From contig CALXZL010000004.1 of NCBI GenBank assembly GCA_944393215.1, forward strand, positions 62,001-126,000: a stretch of 64,000 nucleotides of DNA. Direction: 5' to 3'. The DNA is from an uncultured Alphaproteobacteria bacterium (GTDB taxonomy: Bacteria; Pseudomonadota; Alphaproteobacteria; RF32; CAG-239). Positions within the stretch are counted from its first letter, which is position 1, and every line of letters begins with the position of its first letter. The notes under the pieces were generated by a model. The model was not told the origin of the DNA and made no database searches. It saw only the letters and a list, made by a program, of their open reading frames with translations. Made by a program: the position numbers and the translations under genes. This document shows, piece by piece, positions 8,864 through 18,180 of the stretch.

Positions 8864-10120
8864 TTAGAAATTTTGTTTAAACCAAGTCATCAAAGAACCC
8901 AACATACCGCTATCACCGCGCACCGGTTTATTAATAATTTTATTAGGTTTTTTCTCGGTATAATTCAAAGCAAACAAAAGCAACCCGATACAAGTTGAAA
9001 AAGACGGATTATAAAGATTTTCAGGCAAATTTGCCACATTTTTGGGCTTGCCGATTCGAACCTGTTTATCTAACACCATGGACGCCACTTCACGGATTCC
9101 GGAAAGCTGACTTCCGCCACCGGTCAAAACCACACGATGACTGGAGATATCCCCCAAACCTTGCTCTTGAAATTTTCGATTAACCAATTCAAAAATTTCT
9201 TCGATTCTCGGGGTAATAATACTAATCAAATCAGACTTTGGAACTTGTTTAATCAAACTATCATCTTCTTCCCCGACCGGATAAACATTAATCATTTCAG
9301 ACTTATCTTGAGAGCTCAGGAAAGCGCAGCCATGTAAAGTTTTCAAGCGTTCGGCATGAGCAAAAGAAGTTGTCAAACCATAAGCAATATCATTAGTCAC
9401 GTTATTGCCGCCCACAGCAAGAGAAGAAAAATAAACGGGATATCCGTGACGAAATGTGGCTATGCTGGTGGTACCGCCACCGATATCAATTACGGTAGCC
9501 CCGATTTCTTTTTCATCATCAACCAAACAAGACAAGCCGGATGCATAAGAAGAAAAAGCTTTTCCGGCAATTTCCAAATGCGCATTTTCAATCACGGTTG
9601 AAAGATTTCGATACATAATATCCGGCATCAATCCCAGTAAAATATTTACGGATAAATTTTCTCCGAAAATATTACGCGGATCTTTAATTTCTTCACCCAT
9701 ATCCAACCGATAACAAGTCGGCAGACAGTGAATAAGTTCGTGTCCGTCAACGTTAATTTTATTAATACCGCGTTCAATAACTTTATTAATATCACCTTCA
9801 TTAACCGGACGATTTTTATTAACGGCAATAGAGGCACTTTTAATAGAGCTTTTAATTTTATCACCGGAAACATTAACAATCACTCTGTCGATTCGTTCAT
9901 TTGCCATTTGTTCGGCAGCTTCCACGGCATTACAGACGGACAACGTTGCCTGATTTATATCAACAACGACACCGTTTTTAATACCCTTAGAAGCATTATA
10001 ACCATATCCGACCACATTAATACGTTTATCCCGACTGATTTTGGCAATAACACAACAGACCTTGGAAGATCCGATATCCAAAGCGGCAATAGAAGTCAGT
10101 CGATTAAAAGAATGTGTCAC
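8864..10120 (-). CDS. ftsA: Cell division protein FtsA
   Basis: This is the actin-fold membrane tether for FtsZ, 418 residues. It starts with a GTG (10120-10118) preceded by GGAGTGAAG. Visible motifs are phosphate-1 ALDIGSSKVCCVIAK (~14-28), phosphate-2 GATVIDIGGGTTSIA (~207-221) and the adenosine region VVLTGGGSQLSGI. The C-terminal GSLMTWFKQNF is an amphipathic helix that would serve as the membrane-targeting sequence. It follows ftsQ with a 39-bp gap, in the standard ftsQ-ftsA-ftsZ order. Confidence 0.98.
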   Translation of the reverse strand: MTHSFNRLTSIAALDIGSSKVCCVIAKISRDKRINVVGYGYNASKGIKNGVVVDINQATLSVCNAVEAAEQMANERIDRVIVNVSGDKIKSSIKSASIAVNKNRPVNEGDINKVIERGINKINVDGHELIHCLPTCYRLDMGEEIKDPRNIFGENLSVNILLGLMPDIMYRNLSTVIENAHLEIAGKAFSSYASGLSCLVDDEKEIGATVIDIGGGTTSIATFRHGYPVYFSSLAVGGNNVTNDIAYGLTTSFAHAERLKTLHGCAFLSSQDKSEMINVYPVGEEDDSLIKQVPKSDLISIITPRIEEIFELVNRKFQEQGLGDISSHRVVLTGGGSQLSGIREVASMVLDKQVRIGKPKNVANLPENLYNPSFSTCIGLLLFALNYTEKKPNKIINKPVRGDSGMLGSLMTWFKQNF

Positions 10121-10159
10121 CCTTCACTCCATAGCAATAAACATTAGATCCGTCAATAA

Positions 10160-11041
10160 TTAAACATGCCTTTCTTTAGCACTATTTAACATTAACGGAG
10201 CTTTACCGTCCGATTTTTTAAGTTTCACGGTAACTTTACCTTCTAATCTTAAATCAATTATGGTTAATTTACGTTTAAGAATCCCGTTAGTCGCATCCAA
10301 CTTCAACAATTTTTTCCATGCCGTCTCAATATTTTCTTCAGGCAATTTAATTGTAATACCATTTTCAATATCATCCAAAACCAAATTCCAGCGTCGATTT
10401 GAGATATAGTTTGCGACTTTTACGCGTTCTAAAATTTTCTTATTCGAGCTAATGGCGGCAAGCAACTTATTAATATTTTGCGGAGCTCCTTCTCCGACGA
10501 TCAACAAAATCGGCTTATCCGAGTGGAACGGAGCATCAATAACATGACCGTCATCATCAATCGGATGAAATTGTTCATTAATTTGCCAAATGGAGCGCAC
10601 ATTTCTCTCGGTAAGTATAATTTCCAAAACATTGGGAAAAAACTTACGTTTAATAATTGCACTTTTAACCCAAGGCAGAGACTCTATCCTATTTTTCAGA
10701 TCATGAATATTAATTTTAAGAAAATTGTCACCACGTTTAACCTGCAAAGTTTTTAAAATATCTTCCGATGAAGTTTTATCCCGACCGACAATAAGCACAT
10801 CATCAAGAGTAAGTCCCAAATCCGAAGCAAAGTCATACATATCCTGAGACAATTCTTGCATCTTTTTTTCAACAATATCGGTATTTAAAAGCAATGTCAC
10901 AAAAGCCAATAAAAAGATAAATACCAAAATCAACAAATTACCGAGAAATCGTAGTGTAAATTCCTTCGGCTCGGATACAATATTAGACTTAACCGTGAGC
11001 TGAGTTTTTTCGGTTTCAATATTTTGGGACATATCTGACAT
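10160..11041 (-). CDS. ftsQ: Cell division protein FtsQ
   Basis: FtsQ is a bitopic divisome protein linking early and late division proteins. The 293-residue chain has a short cytoplasmic N-terminus, one membrane helix (~33-53, LLILVFIFLLAFVTLLL), then a POTRA-type domain (LDDVLIVGRDKTSSEDILK) and the beta domain with SLPWVKSAIIKRKFFPNVLEIILTER. It begins three bases after murB; a second ATG nine bases downstream (11032) is an alternative start. A Lys/Arg-rich C-terminus follows the beta domain. Confidence 0.95.
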   Translation of the reverse strand: MSDMSQNIETEKTQLTVKSNIVSEPKEFTLRFLGNLLILVFIFLLAFVTLLLNTDIVEKKMQELSQDMYDFASDLGLTLDDVLIVGRDKTSSEDILKTLQVKRGDNFLKINIHDLKNRIESLPWVKSAIIKRKFFPNVLEIILTERNVRSIWQINEQFHPIDDDGHVIDAPFHSDKPILLIVGEGAPQNINKLLAAISSNKKILERVKVANYISNRRWNLVLDDIENGITIKLPEENIETAWKKLLKLDATNGILKRKLTIIDLRLEGKVTVKLKKSDGKAPLMLNSAKERHV

Positions 11042-11044
11042 GTT

Positions 11045-11968
11045 TTACTTTGCAATACCCATACGTTTAATTTCCCACTCAAGAGTAATGGAAGTTTGTT
11101 CTTTAACTTTTTGAATAATGGTTTCGCCAAGATTTTCAATATCGGCAGCCGTTGCCGTACCGGTATTAATTAAAAAGTTACAATGTTTCTCCGAAACTTT
11201 GGCACCATTAATCTGCAAATCGGCACAACCTGATTTTTTAATCAATTCCCATGCCTTCAATCCTTCGGGATTTTTAAAAGTAGATCCTGCGGTTTTTTCA
11301 TTATAGGGCTGAGATTTCATCCTTTTAGCCTTATTATCGCTGATAATTTTGGCAATATTTTCTGGAGCATCGGGATGAGTTTTAAACGTAATGGAAGTAA
11401 TAATCCAATCATCGGGAAATAAACTACTGCGATAAGAAAGTTTTAAATCTTCCACCCCAATATTTTTCTTTTCGCCGTCACCGTTAACAATGGTTGCGGC
11501 AACAATAACGTCTTTAACTTCAGAACCGTAACAACCGGCATTAGTTTTGACCGAACCGCCGATAACACCGGGAATGGAACAAAGAAATTCCAAACCGCCG
11601 ATACCTTTTTCAATCAAAGTTTTTTCCAAGCTTCCGTTTCTAAAACCGGCACCGAGTGTAAGAGCATTTTCTCCGAAACTGATTTTCTTAAAATTTTTAT
11701 TTTCAAGCTTTATAACCACTCCGGGGATTCCACCGTCACGAACCAAAAGATTCGAGCCGGCACCGATAATAAACGTAGGCAAATTATAAGGGCGATTTTT
11801 CATAAAAACCGCTAAATCATCTTCATCTTCGGGAAAGAACATAACTTCAGCCGGTCCGCCGACACCAAACCAAGTATATTTTGACAAAGGTACGTTTTTT
11901 TTATAAGTACCACGCACCTGAGGTAAAATTTTAAGCAGATTATCTGCCGGAGAAGATGACCAAAACAT
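11045..11968 (-). CDS. murB: MurB, UDP-N-acetylenolpyruvoylglucosamine reductase
   Basis: MurB makes UDP-N-acetylmuramic acid with FAD and NADPH in the cytoplasm. The 307-residue protein has FGVGGPAEVMFFP, the FAD-binding IIGAGSNLLVRDGG, IPGVIGGSVKTNAGCYG, and the type II catalytic motif GSTFKNP with its proton-donor Ser. It lacks the type I insertion. The ATG at 11968 has GGGAG 8 bases upstream. In most relatives murC sits between murG and murB; here there are only 25 bases between murB and murG, so murC is absent from the cluster. Confidence 0.98.
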   Translation of the reverse strand: MFWSSSPADNLLKILPQVRGTYKKNVPLSKYTWFGVGGPAEVMFFPEDEDDLAVFMKNRPYNLPTFIIGAGSNLLVRDGGIPGVVIKLENKNFKKISFGENALTLGAGFRNGSLEKTLIEKGIGGLEFLCSIPGVIGGSVKTNAGCYGSEVKDVIVAATIVNGDGEKKNIGVEDLKLSYRSSLFPDDWIITSITFKTHPDAPENIAKIISDNKAKRMKSQPYNEKTAGSTFKNPEGLKAWELIKKSGCADLQINGAKVSEKHCNFLINTGTATAADIENLGETIIQKVKEQTSITLEWEIKRMGIAK

Positions 11969-11993
11969 GATAGAAACTCCCTATAAATTAAGC

Positions 11994-13136
11994 CTATTTT
12001 CGTTTATGAATAATTTCGGTTTCAATAGCATTAGCCAACCGCACGGCTGCATCGGTAATTCCAACCTTTTTAGCATTCATAGCCATTTTTTCCAAAGAAC
12101 TCGGCACATCGCCTTGTTCGGCTTCTTGCAAAAAATCAATAAGAATTTGTTTCAACTTATCCGAAGAAAAAGCAGATTGAGCAATGAGTCTGGCACCGCG
12201 AGCATCAGCCAGCCAAGAAGCATTTCCGGTCTGATGATCATCGGCAGCCGTAGGTAACGGCACCAATAAAGAAGGAACCCCGACGGCAGCAATTTCAGAT
12301 ACCGAAGAAGCTCCCGCCCGAGAAATCACTAAATGAGAAGTTGTATATAATTCGGGCATATTATCAAAAAAATGAGAAACAATCACCTGTGTATCTGTCC
12401 CCAAATAAGCTTGTCGTAGCAGATTCTCATCATCTTGACGACATTGTTGAACAATTTTCAATTTTTTTTGCCATTTTTGATCCAAATTTTTAACGGCATC
12501 GGGAACAACCTCTGAAAACACTTTAGCCCCCTGACTACCGCCCAAGATCAAAATTTGCATAACATCACCCTGCGTCAATTTTTGGTATGGCTTAGCGGAA
12601 GCCTCCACAATAGAAGCACGAACGGGCATCCCGGTCAGAACCGATTTAACATTTTGGGGAGCATATTTAACTTTTTTAAAACTTTGTGCAATCAAAGAAG
12701 CATATTTTGCCAAAAATCTGTTCGTCCGACTCATAACCGAATTTTGTTCATGCAGAACCAAATCCGTTCCGGTTAATATGGCGGCGACACAGCAGGGGAA
12801 GGAAGCGTATCCGCCAAAACCGACAACACAAATTGGCTTTTCTTTTAAGATAATTCGCAAAGCCTGCAAAACCCCAAACCCTAACTTAAATAAACTTTTC
12901 AATTTAAAAAATACCGACTTTCCGACCAGACTACCTGCAGAAACGGCAACATTAGGAATCTCTGCCAATTTACCTTTATAATTATCTTTTCCGCGGCTGT
13001 CTGTAACAAGCATAAGACGATATCCTCTTTTAGCCAATTCTTCTGCCAATGCTTCCGCCGGATAAACATGTCCGCCGGTTCCGCCTGCCGTCAAAATGAT
13101 TAAAGGTGTATTTTTTTTAGGTTTAATCCGTTTCAT
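11994..13136 (-). CDS. murG: MurG, lipid II synthase (GlcNAc transferase)
   Basis: This peripheral membrane GT28 glycosyltransferase adds GlcNAc to lipid I. The start at 13136 is chosen because GGAGG lies 6 bases upstream and this ATG overlaps the ftsW stop by 14 bases; it gives 380 residues. Visible are the N-terminal loop TAGGTGGHVYPAEALAEEL, GFGGYASFP, the UDP-GlcNAc site LGGSQGAKVF, and the C-terminal SRAGASSVSEIAAVGVPSLLVP. It is part of the mraY-ftsW-murG-murB run. Confidence 0.98.
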   Translation of the reverse strand: MKRIKPKKNTPLIILTAGGTGGHVYPAEALAEELAKRGYRLMLVTDSRGKDNYKGKLAEIPNVAVSAGSLVGKSVFFKLKSLFKLGFGVLQALRIILKEKPICVVGFGGYASFPCCVAAILTGTDLVLHEQNSVMSRTNRFLAKYASLIAQSFKKVKYAPQNVKSVLTGMPVRASIVEASAKPYQKLTQGDVMQILILGGSQGAKVFSEVVPDAVKNLDQKWQKKLKIVQQCRQDDENLLRQAYLGTDTQVIVSHFFDNMPELYTTSHLVISRAGASSVSEIAAVGVPSLLVPLPTAADDHQTGNASWLADARGARLIAQSAFSSDKLKQILIDFLQEAEQGDVPSSLEKMAMNAKKVGITDAAVRLANAIETEIIHKRK

Positions 13137-14256
13137 CTTTATCCTCCGCATTAACATTTTTGCGTGTTATAGCCAAAAGCATCCCCATACCGAAGGCAGT
13201 AGCCAACAAAGAAGAACCGCCATAAGAAATAAACGGCAAAGTCATACCTTTAGTCGGCATCAGATGTAACGATGATGCCATATTAATAATTGCTTGTAAA
13301 CCGAAAGAAGCAGCCAAAGCGCAGGCTGAAAGAATAATAAATAAATTATTATCTTTAGCGGAAATAATCATGGTTCTGATAACAATAGCGGCATAAATTC
13401 CGACAATAAACAAACAAAGTAACATACCATATTCTTCGGCAGCCACAGCAAAAATAAAATCGGTATGAGCATCGGGAATATTCATTTTAACAACCCCTTC
13501 TCCCGGACCTCTACCGAAGAAACCGCCGCTTTCAAAAGCTTCCAAAGACTTTTTGATTTGGTATCCCAAATTATTTTCAGAAGCCAAGAACTGGTCAACA
13601 CGAACCTGCACATGAGGAAAAACAAAATAAGCCGCAACGCCGCCCAAAATTCCTAATGCCGCCAAAGCAGCCACAATCCACAAAGACAAACCGGCAAGAA
13701 AAAATTGAAAACACCAAATAAGCGTAACCACAATAGTCATCCCCAAATCCGGCTGCAAAAGGAGCAAAGCGACCGTAAGAGCAAACAACGAGGTAGAAAG
13801 AAGATTTCCGGGAAAATCGCGATATTTTTTCTGCCCGTCAAAAAGCCATGCCGCTACCACGGCAAAACTAGGTTTGACAAACTCGGAAGGCTGCAAAGAA
13901 AGACCAAACACATTAATCCAACGTGACGCACCTTTGGTTTCTTCTCCCCAAAAGAGCGTCAGCACCATCAAACCCAAAGTAATGATAAAAGCAACAATGG
14001 CGGCGCGTCGAATTGTCTTAAGTCTTTGCATGGATAAAAAGAGCATAAGAGCATAAGCCGCGGGCAGAAAGATCAGCTGTCTTTTAATAAAATGAAAACT
14101 TCCCACGCCGATTCTGTTTGCCACCGACGGACTGGCGGAAAAATTAAGAAAAATACCGATAAACAAAAGAAGAGTTATAAGCCCCAGCAAAGTTTTATCC
14201 ACTGTCCACCACCAGTTGGCAATAATACTTTTACTGTTCCTTGCAAACGAGACCAC
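13123..14256 (-). CDS. ftsW: FtsW, septal peptidoglycan glycosyltransferase (SEDS)
   Basis: This is a SEDS-family polytopic membrane protein that polymerises lipid II at the septum. The 377-residue protein starts with GTG at 14256, with AGGAG 6 bases upstream. About ten hydrophobic segments are evident, and SEDS hallmarks include RWINVFGLSLQPSEFVKP, LQPDLGMT and the C-terminal NMASSLHLMPTKGMTLPFISYGGSS. It differs from RodA (32137) by its MPTKGMTLPF form. It lies 11 bp after mraY: murD, usually between them, is missing. Confidence 0.97.
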   Translation of the reverse strand: MVSFARNSKSIIANWWWTVDKTLLGLITLLLFIGIFLNFSASPSVANRIGVGSFHFIKRQLIFLPAAYALMLFLSMQRLKTIRRAAIVAFIITLGLMVLTLFWGEETKGASRWINVFGLSLQPSEFVKPSFAVVAAWLFDGQKKYRDFPGNLLSTSLFALTVALLLLQPDLGMTIVVTLIWCFQFFLAGLSLWIVAALAALGILGGVAAYFVFPHVQVRVDQFLASENNLGYQIKKSLEAFESGGFFGRGPGEGVVKMNIPDAHTDFIFAVAAEEYGMLLCLFIVGIYAAIVIRTMIISAKDNNLFIILSACALAASFGLQAIINMASSLHLMPTKGMTLPFISYGGSSLLATAFGMGMLLAITRKNVNAEDKDETD

Positions 14257-14267
14257 AATATTCTCCT

Positions 14268-15338
14268 TTATTTAACAATCAGGGCTAAGGAGCCGCAAAC
14301 AGCTAACAACAAAGCCACAATCCAAAAACGCAAAACAACGGTTGTCTCCTTCCAACCGAGTTGTTCAAAATGATGATGTATAGGAGCCATTTTGAAAAAT
14401 CTTTTTCCGGTACGTTTATACCAAAAAACCTGAATCATCACGGAAAGAGCTTCCACCACAAAAATTCCGCCAACGATTGCGAGTAAAATTTCTTGCTTAA
14501 CCATAATAGCCACGGTACCGAGCAAAGCCCCCAAAGCCAAGGATCCGGTATCGCCCATAAAAACTTTGGCAGGCGGAGCATTAAACCATAAAAAGCCGAC
14601 ACAACCGCCGATAACCGCCGCACAAACAACAGCCACTTCGGAAGCGCCGACAATAGGTGTAATATAAAAATATTGAGCTAAATTTCCACCGCAAATATAT
14701 GCCAAAATCATAAAAAACGTAAAAGCAACAACGAGTAAACCACCGGCAAGACCGTCCAACCCGTCACTCAAATTCACGGCATTGGAAGCGCCGACAATCA
14801 CAATCATGGCTAAGGGGATATAAAAATAACAAAGATTCAAAGCCAAAGATTTAAAATAGGGAATAGAAAGTGTATAGCGCGTTTCTTCGGGCGTAAAATA
14901 AGAAGTAACGCAAACTGCAACCAAGGCGGTAGTAAATTGCAAAAATAACTTCATTTTAGCACTCATGGCATTAGAAGTTTCTTTGGTCACTTTAACATAA
15001 TCATCAACAAAGCCGACAAATCCATAAACAAGTAAAACCAAAATACAAATCCAAACCAACGGATTTTTCAAATTGGCAAACAACAAAATTGAAAGGATGG
15101 AAGTTCCGAGAATAAGCAATCCCCCCATCGTCGGCGTACCTTTTTTTGCCAAATGAGATTGAGGACCGTCCTCGCGAATAGGTTGTCCGTGCGCTTGATG
15201 ATGATGCAAAATCTCAATCAATTTGCTACCGCAGCAAAGAGAAACAACAACGGCAAGAAAAAAAGCTGCACAAATACGCCAGCAAACAGCATTAAAGGCA
15301 TCGGGAAGGGATAGAAAATCAAATAAAAAATAAAGCAT
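14268..15338 (-). CDS. mraY: MraY, phospho-MurNAc-pentapeptide translocase (lipid I synthase)
   Basis: This integral membrane enzyme moves phospho-MurNAc-pentapeptide onto undecaprenyl phosphate. The 356-residue chain shows ten hydrophobic segments and the MraY signatures KKGTPTMGG, GFVDDYVKV with catalytic Asp, NAVNLSDGLDGLAGG, WFNAPPAKVFMGDTGSLALG and MAPIHHHFE. It starts the dcw segment in this window; upstream genes murE/murF are not adjacent, as the next gene upstream (16523 and above) is unrelated. AGGA precedes the ATG. Confidence 0.99.
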   Translation of the reverse strand: MLYFLFDFLSLPDAFNAVCWRICAAFFLAVVVSLCCGSKLIEILHHHQAHGQPIREDGPQSHLAKKGTPTMGGLLILGTSILSILLFANLKNPLVWICILVLLVYGFVGFVDDYVKVTKETSNAMSAKMKLFLQFTTALVAVCVTSYFTPEETRYTLSIPYFKSLALNLCYFYIPLAMIVIVGASNAVNLSDGLDGLAGGLLVVAFTFFMILAYICGGNLAQYFYITPIVGASEVAVVCAAVIGGCVGFLWFNAPPAKVFMGDTGSLALGALLGTVAIMVKQEILLAIVGGIFVVEALSVMIQVFWYKRTGKRFFKMAPIHHHFEQLGWKETTVVLRFWIVALLLAVCGSLALIVK

Positions 15339-15415
15339 TTCGGATTCCTAAAAAAATAGTCGACATTTGATACAAACTCTACAAGATAAAGTCTAACTTT
15401 TTATTAATAGAAGCA

Positions 15416-15445
15416 AAAAACAGCACCTTTAATGGTGCTGTTTTT
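15416..15445. terminator. Terminator after the PerM-like permease gene
   Basis: A perfect 12-bp stem, AAAAACAGCACC / GGTGCTGTTTTT, has a 6-base loop. On the minus strand it lies 10 bases past the stop of the 15456 gene and 78 bp before mraY, so it insulates the dcw segment from the upstream operon. Confidence 0.88.
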
Positions 15446-15455
15446 ATCAAAAATA

Positions 15456-16523
15456 TCAATCTTCAAGATATAAGGAACTATGTTTATAATTCTCAATGGC
15501 ATGTCTGACCAACACACCTATGATGGCAGCTACCGGCACGGCAATCAACAAGCCCAAGAAACCGAGCAAAACCCCACCGGCAAGTAAAGCAAACATCACC
15601 CAAACCGGATGAAGCCCGACACTATCTCCGACCAATTTCGGCGTTAAGAAATTTCCTTCCAAAAATTGACCGACGGCAAACACGGCAACCACCGATAAAA
15701 TTCGTCCAATCTCATCAAACTGCGCAAATGCAATACACATACTGACGACAAAACCGGAAATACTGCCGACATAGGGAATAAAAGAAATAATACCGGCAAT
15801 AAACCCGATCATTATTCCCAAATCCAAGCCGACAATATACAAACCGACGGCATAAAAACAACCGAGCAAAACGCAAACACTAAGTTGTCCGCGAATAAAA
15901 TTAGCCATAATCTGATTAATTTCGGAAGCTTGCTTTTCAATAGATTCTTTAGAGCGACGAGGCAACAATCCGTTGACTTTGGTAACAAAAGTATCCCAAT
16001 CGCGCAACATATAAAACGCAACCACGGGTGTAATCAGCAATAAAGAAATAACATTAACAAAGGCAAAACCGCCGCTGATAACACCCCCGATAACTTTTGC
16101 CGTAACCTTCAAAGCATTTGACATATTATCACGAATATATTCTCTGATTTTTTCGGCATCAATATCGGGAAACTTACTTTGCAATTCATAAAAAACCGGC
16201 TCAATTTTTTTCATCAATGCCGCAATATAATCAGGAACGGCTAAAAGAAAATCCGTAATTTGCCCTTGAATAACGCCTAAGAGGAGAAACAACAACGGGA
16301 AAAAGAGCAAAATAACCAGCAACATCACAATAACGGTAGCCCAAGTACGACTAAGTCCCATTTTTTGAAATTTATCGGCAACCGGATCAAGCAAATATCC
16401 GATAATAATCCCGGCAACAAAAGGCAATAAGACGGAGCGCAAAATATAAACGGCAAGACAAAATAAAACAAAAACCGTCAACCAGATAAGCCAATTATAA
16501 CTGTTCTTTTTAGAAGAAAACAT
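15456..16523 (-). CDS. AI-2E family transporter (PerM-like permease)
   Basis: This is a polytopic inner-membrane protein of the AI-2 exporter/PerM superfamily, 355 residues. It has an N-terminal pair of hydrophobic segments (WLIWLTVFVLFCLAVYILRSVLLPFVAGIIIGYLLDP region), the conserved LDPVADKFQKMGLSR, a periplasmic alpha-helical stretch (~90-150), then the C-terminal block with GIISFIPYVGSISGF and the final LLIAVPVAAIIGVLVR. Substrates of this family are mostly unproven. It sits 11 bp downstream of the DUF2066 gene, a pairing familiar from Rhodospirillales. Confidence 0.9.
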   Translation of the reverse strand: MFSSKKNSYNWLIWLTVFVLFCLAVYILRSVLLPFVAGIIIGYLLDPVADKFQKMGLSRTWATVIVMLLVILLFFPLLFLLLGVIQGQITDFLLAVPDYIAALMKKIEPVFYELQSKFPDIDAEKIREYIRDNMSNALKVTAKVIGGVISGGFAFVNVISLLLITPVVAFYMLRDWDTFVTKVNGLLPRRSKESIEKQASEINQIMANFIRGQLSVCVLLGCFYAVGLYIVGLDLGIMIGFIAGIISFIPYVGSISGFVVSMCIAFAQFDEIGRILSVVAVFAVGQFLEGNFLTPKLVGDSVGLHPVWVMFALLAGGVLLGFLGLLIAVPVAAIIGVLVRHAIENYKHSSLYLED

Positions 16524-16534
16524 ACAAACATCCT

Positions 16535-17596
16535 TTAATATTCAAGCAAATAAAAATCATCAAATTGTTTCAGATTAAAGCCTTTATTACGCAAGGCACT
16601 CCAGATTCGTTCATCAGTTCCGACAAAATCAATCTTAAGCTGAACTTTTCCGTTACCCATGGCATCGACCTGAACTTTTTTCACATACGGGATAGATTTA
16701 AGTTGTTTTTCAGCCTTTACCCAATCAGACAATTTTTGAAAATTAAAAATTGCGGCAATGGAAGACTGCACGCGGCTCTGAGCCAAATTAACATTTTTAA
16801 TTTTGTTTTCAATTTGTTTGACCACCTCGTCAGCACCGTGCGCCAATAGGAATTCCGACATATTTCGATCTCCGGGAACACGAATAACTTCGGCAGCTTT
16901 ATCTGACTTAAGAGAAGTCAAAGTAACTTTCAATCCTTCGATTCCATCAAAAACGGCATCAGCCACGTAAACATCATTGGCATTATTATTGAGAGCCACC
17001 TCTCTTAAAGCGGCAACATCATAAGTCAGAGCTTTTTCGGCATCAATTTCGGCACGACTTATCGGCGTATCGGGAATAGGGATAATTTCGATCAACCCGG
17101 CAGATAAAGGTCTTTGCTGCCAAGTGCGCAACCACATATTCGCAGAATCCCATAACAACGGTCTATCCGATTCAAAAGCACGAAACACGGGAATAACAAC
17201 CACTTTGGATTTATCAGCAACTGCCGTCTGAATATCTTTTTCCTGTAAATAAGCATTTAAGATTGGTTCATTTAAGGTCACTTGCAAATCGGCAAGATAG
17301 CGCACATTGGAAGACTTTTCGGAGACAACCGAAACTTCTTTTACAAAATTAACGATCTGATCATCCGTCATCTGACTGAGTTTGGCAGCATCCTGAGCCG
17401 AAGTCAACTTTCTAACTATCGTTTCAAAAGCTTGTCTGTAGGCGGAACGCATAGCTTTTTCGCGAGCTTTTGCAGCATCAACATCCGTAACGTCCACATT
17501 AACATTAACGGTATAAACGGAACTCTGAGCCCAAGCAGAAAATGACAAGAAACACAAAGACACCAAAATAAGAGCAAAAGGCTTTAACTTAAACAA
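16535..17596 (-). CDS. DUF2066 domain-containing exported protein
   Basis: The 353-residue protein has a clear signal peptide (LILVSLCFLSFSAWA-QS). It starts at TTG 17596-17594, which has AGGAG 8 bases upstream. The N-terminal VYTVNVNVDVTDVDAAKAREKAMRSAYRQAF segment and the following AAKLSQMTDDQIVNFVKEVSVVSEKSSNVRY region match the DUF2066 family of periplasmic proteins of unknown function. No catalytic motif is seen. It is co-oriented between ndk and the PerM-like gene with 9-11 bp gaps, so the three are probably one transcript. Confidence 0.85.
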   Translation of the reverse strand: MFKLKPFALILVSLCFLSFSAWAQSSVYTVNVNVDVTDVDAAKAREKAMRSAYRQAFETIVRKLTSAQDAAKLSQMTDDQIVNFVKEVSVVSEKSSNVRYLADLQVTLNEPILNAYLQEKDIQTAVADKSKVVVIPVFRAFESDRPLLWDSANMWLRTWQQRPLSAGLIEIIPIPDTPISRAEIDAEKALTYDVAALREVALNNNANDVYVADAVFDGIEGLKVTLTSLKSDKAAEVIRVPGDRNMSEFLLAHGADEVVKQIENKIKNVNLAQSRVQSSIAAIFNFQKLSDWVKAEKQLKSIPYVKKVQVDAMGNGKVQLKIDFVGTDERIWSALRNKGFNLKQFDDFYLLEY

Positions 17597-17605
17597 AGGA
17601 TACTC

Positions 17606-18022
17606 CTAGCAAAAGATTTCAAGTTGATTAAAAAAGAAGGAAATTTCGCGAGCGGCGCTTTCAGGGCTATCAGAACCATGAACGGAATTATGCGTTATAG
17701 ATTCGCCGAAAGTTTTCCGAATAGTTCCTTCTTCGGCAATAGCCGGATTGGTTGCGCCCATAATTTTGCGATAATCTTCAATAACATTTTCGCCTTCCAA
17801 CACCTGAACGACCACGGGAGCCGAAATCATATATTCGACCAACCCCGTAAAAAAGGCTTTTTCTTTATGTTCAGCATAAAACTCTTCTGCTTGAGTTTTT
17901 GTCAGCTGAATACGTTTTTGCGCAACGATTCGCAAACCGGCATCTTCGATCATGGCATTAATTTTACCGGTAATGTTACGCATAACGGCATCAGGTTTAA
18001 TAATTGACAATGTTCTTTGCAT
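17606..18022 (-). CDS. ndk: Nucleoside diphosphate kinase
   Basis: Ndk transfers the gamma phosphate from ATP to NDPs. The 138-residue protein has the normal length, with the N-terminal [19 protein letters not shown] and the active-site His in HNSVHGSDS (His115). GGGGAG lies upstream of the ATG. It is divergent from pta with 158 bp between them, which must hold both promoters, and likely starts the ndk-DUF2066-PerM transcript. Confidence 0.98.
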   Translation of the reverse strand: MQRTLSIIKPDAVMRNITGKINAMIEDAGLRIVAQKRIQLTKTQAEEFYAEHKEKAFFTGLVEYMISAPVVVQVLEGENVIEDYRKIMGATNPAIAEEGTIRKTFGESITHNSVHGSDSPESAAREISFFFNQLEIFC

Positions 18023-18180
18023 GAAACAAACTCCCCAAAATAAAAATCTGAGAACATGCTAAAACAAAAAGACAAAATAATCAAAAGTTTTTATTACACA
18101 ATGAATAATTTTTAATAGACTTTTTTTGCTTTGCAGAGTAAAGAAGAATAAAATCAATTAACAAAAAATCAGAGGGAAAA

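Noticed and set aside
13137-13157. Upstream start for murG at 13157
   Set aside because: The ATG at 13136 has GGAGG at the right distance, while the upstream start would place that ribosome-binding site inside the gene.
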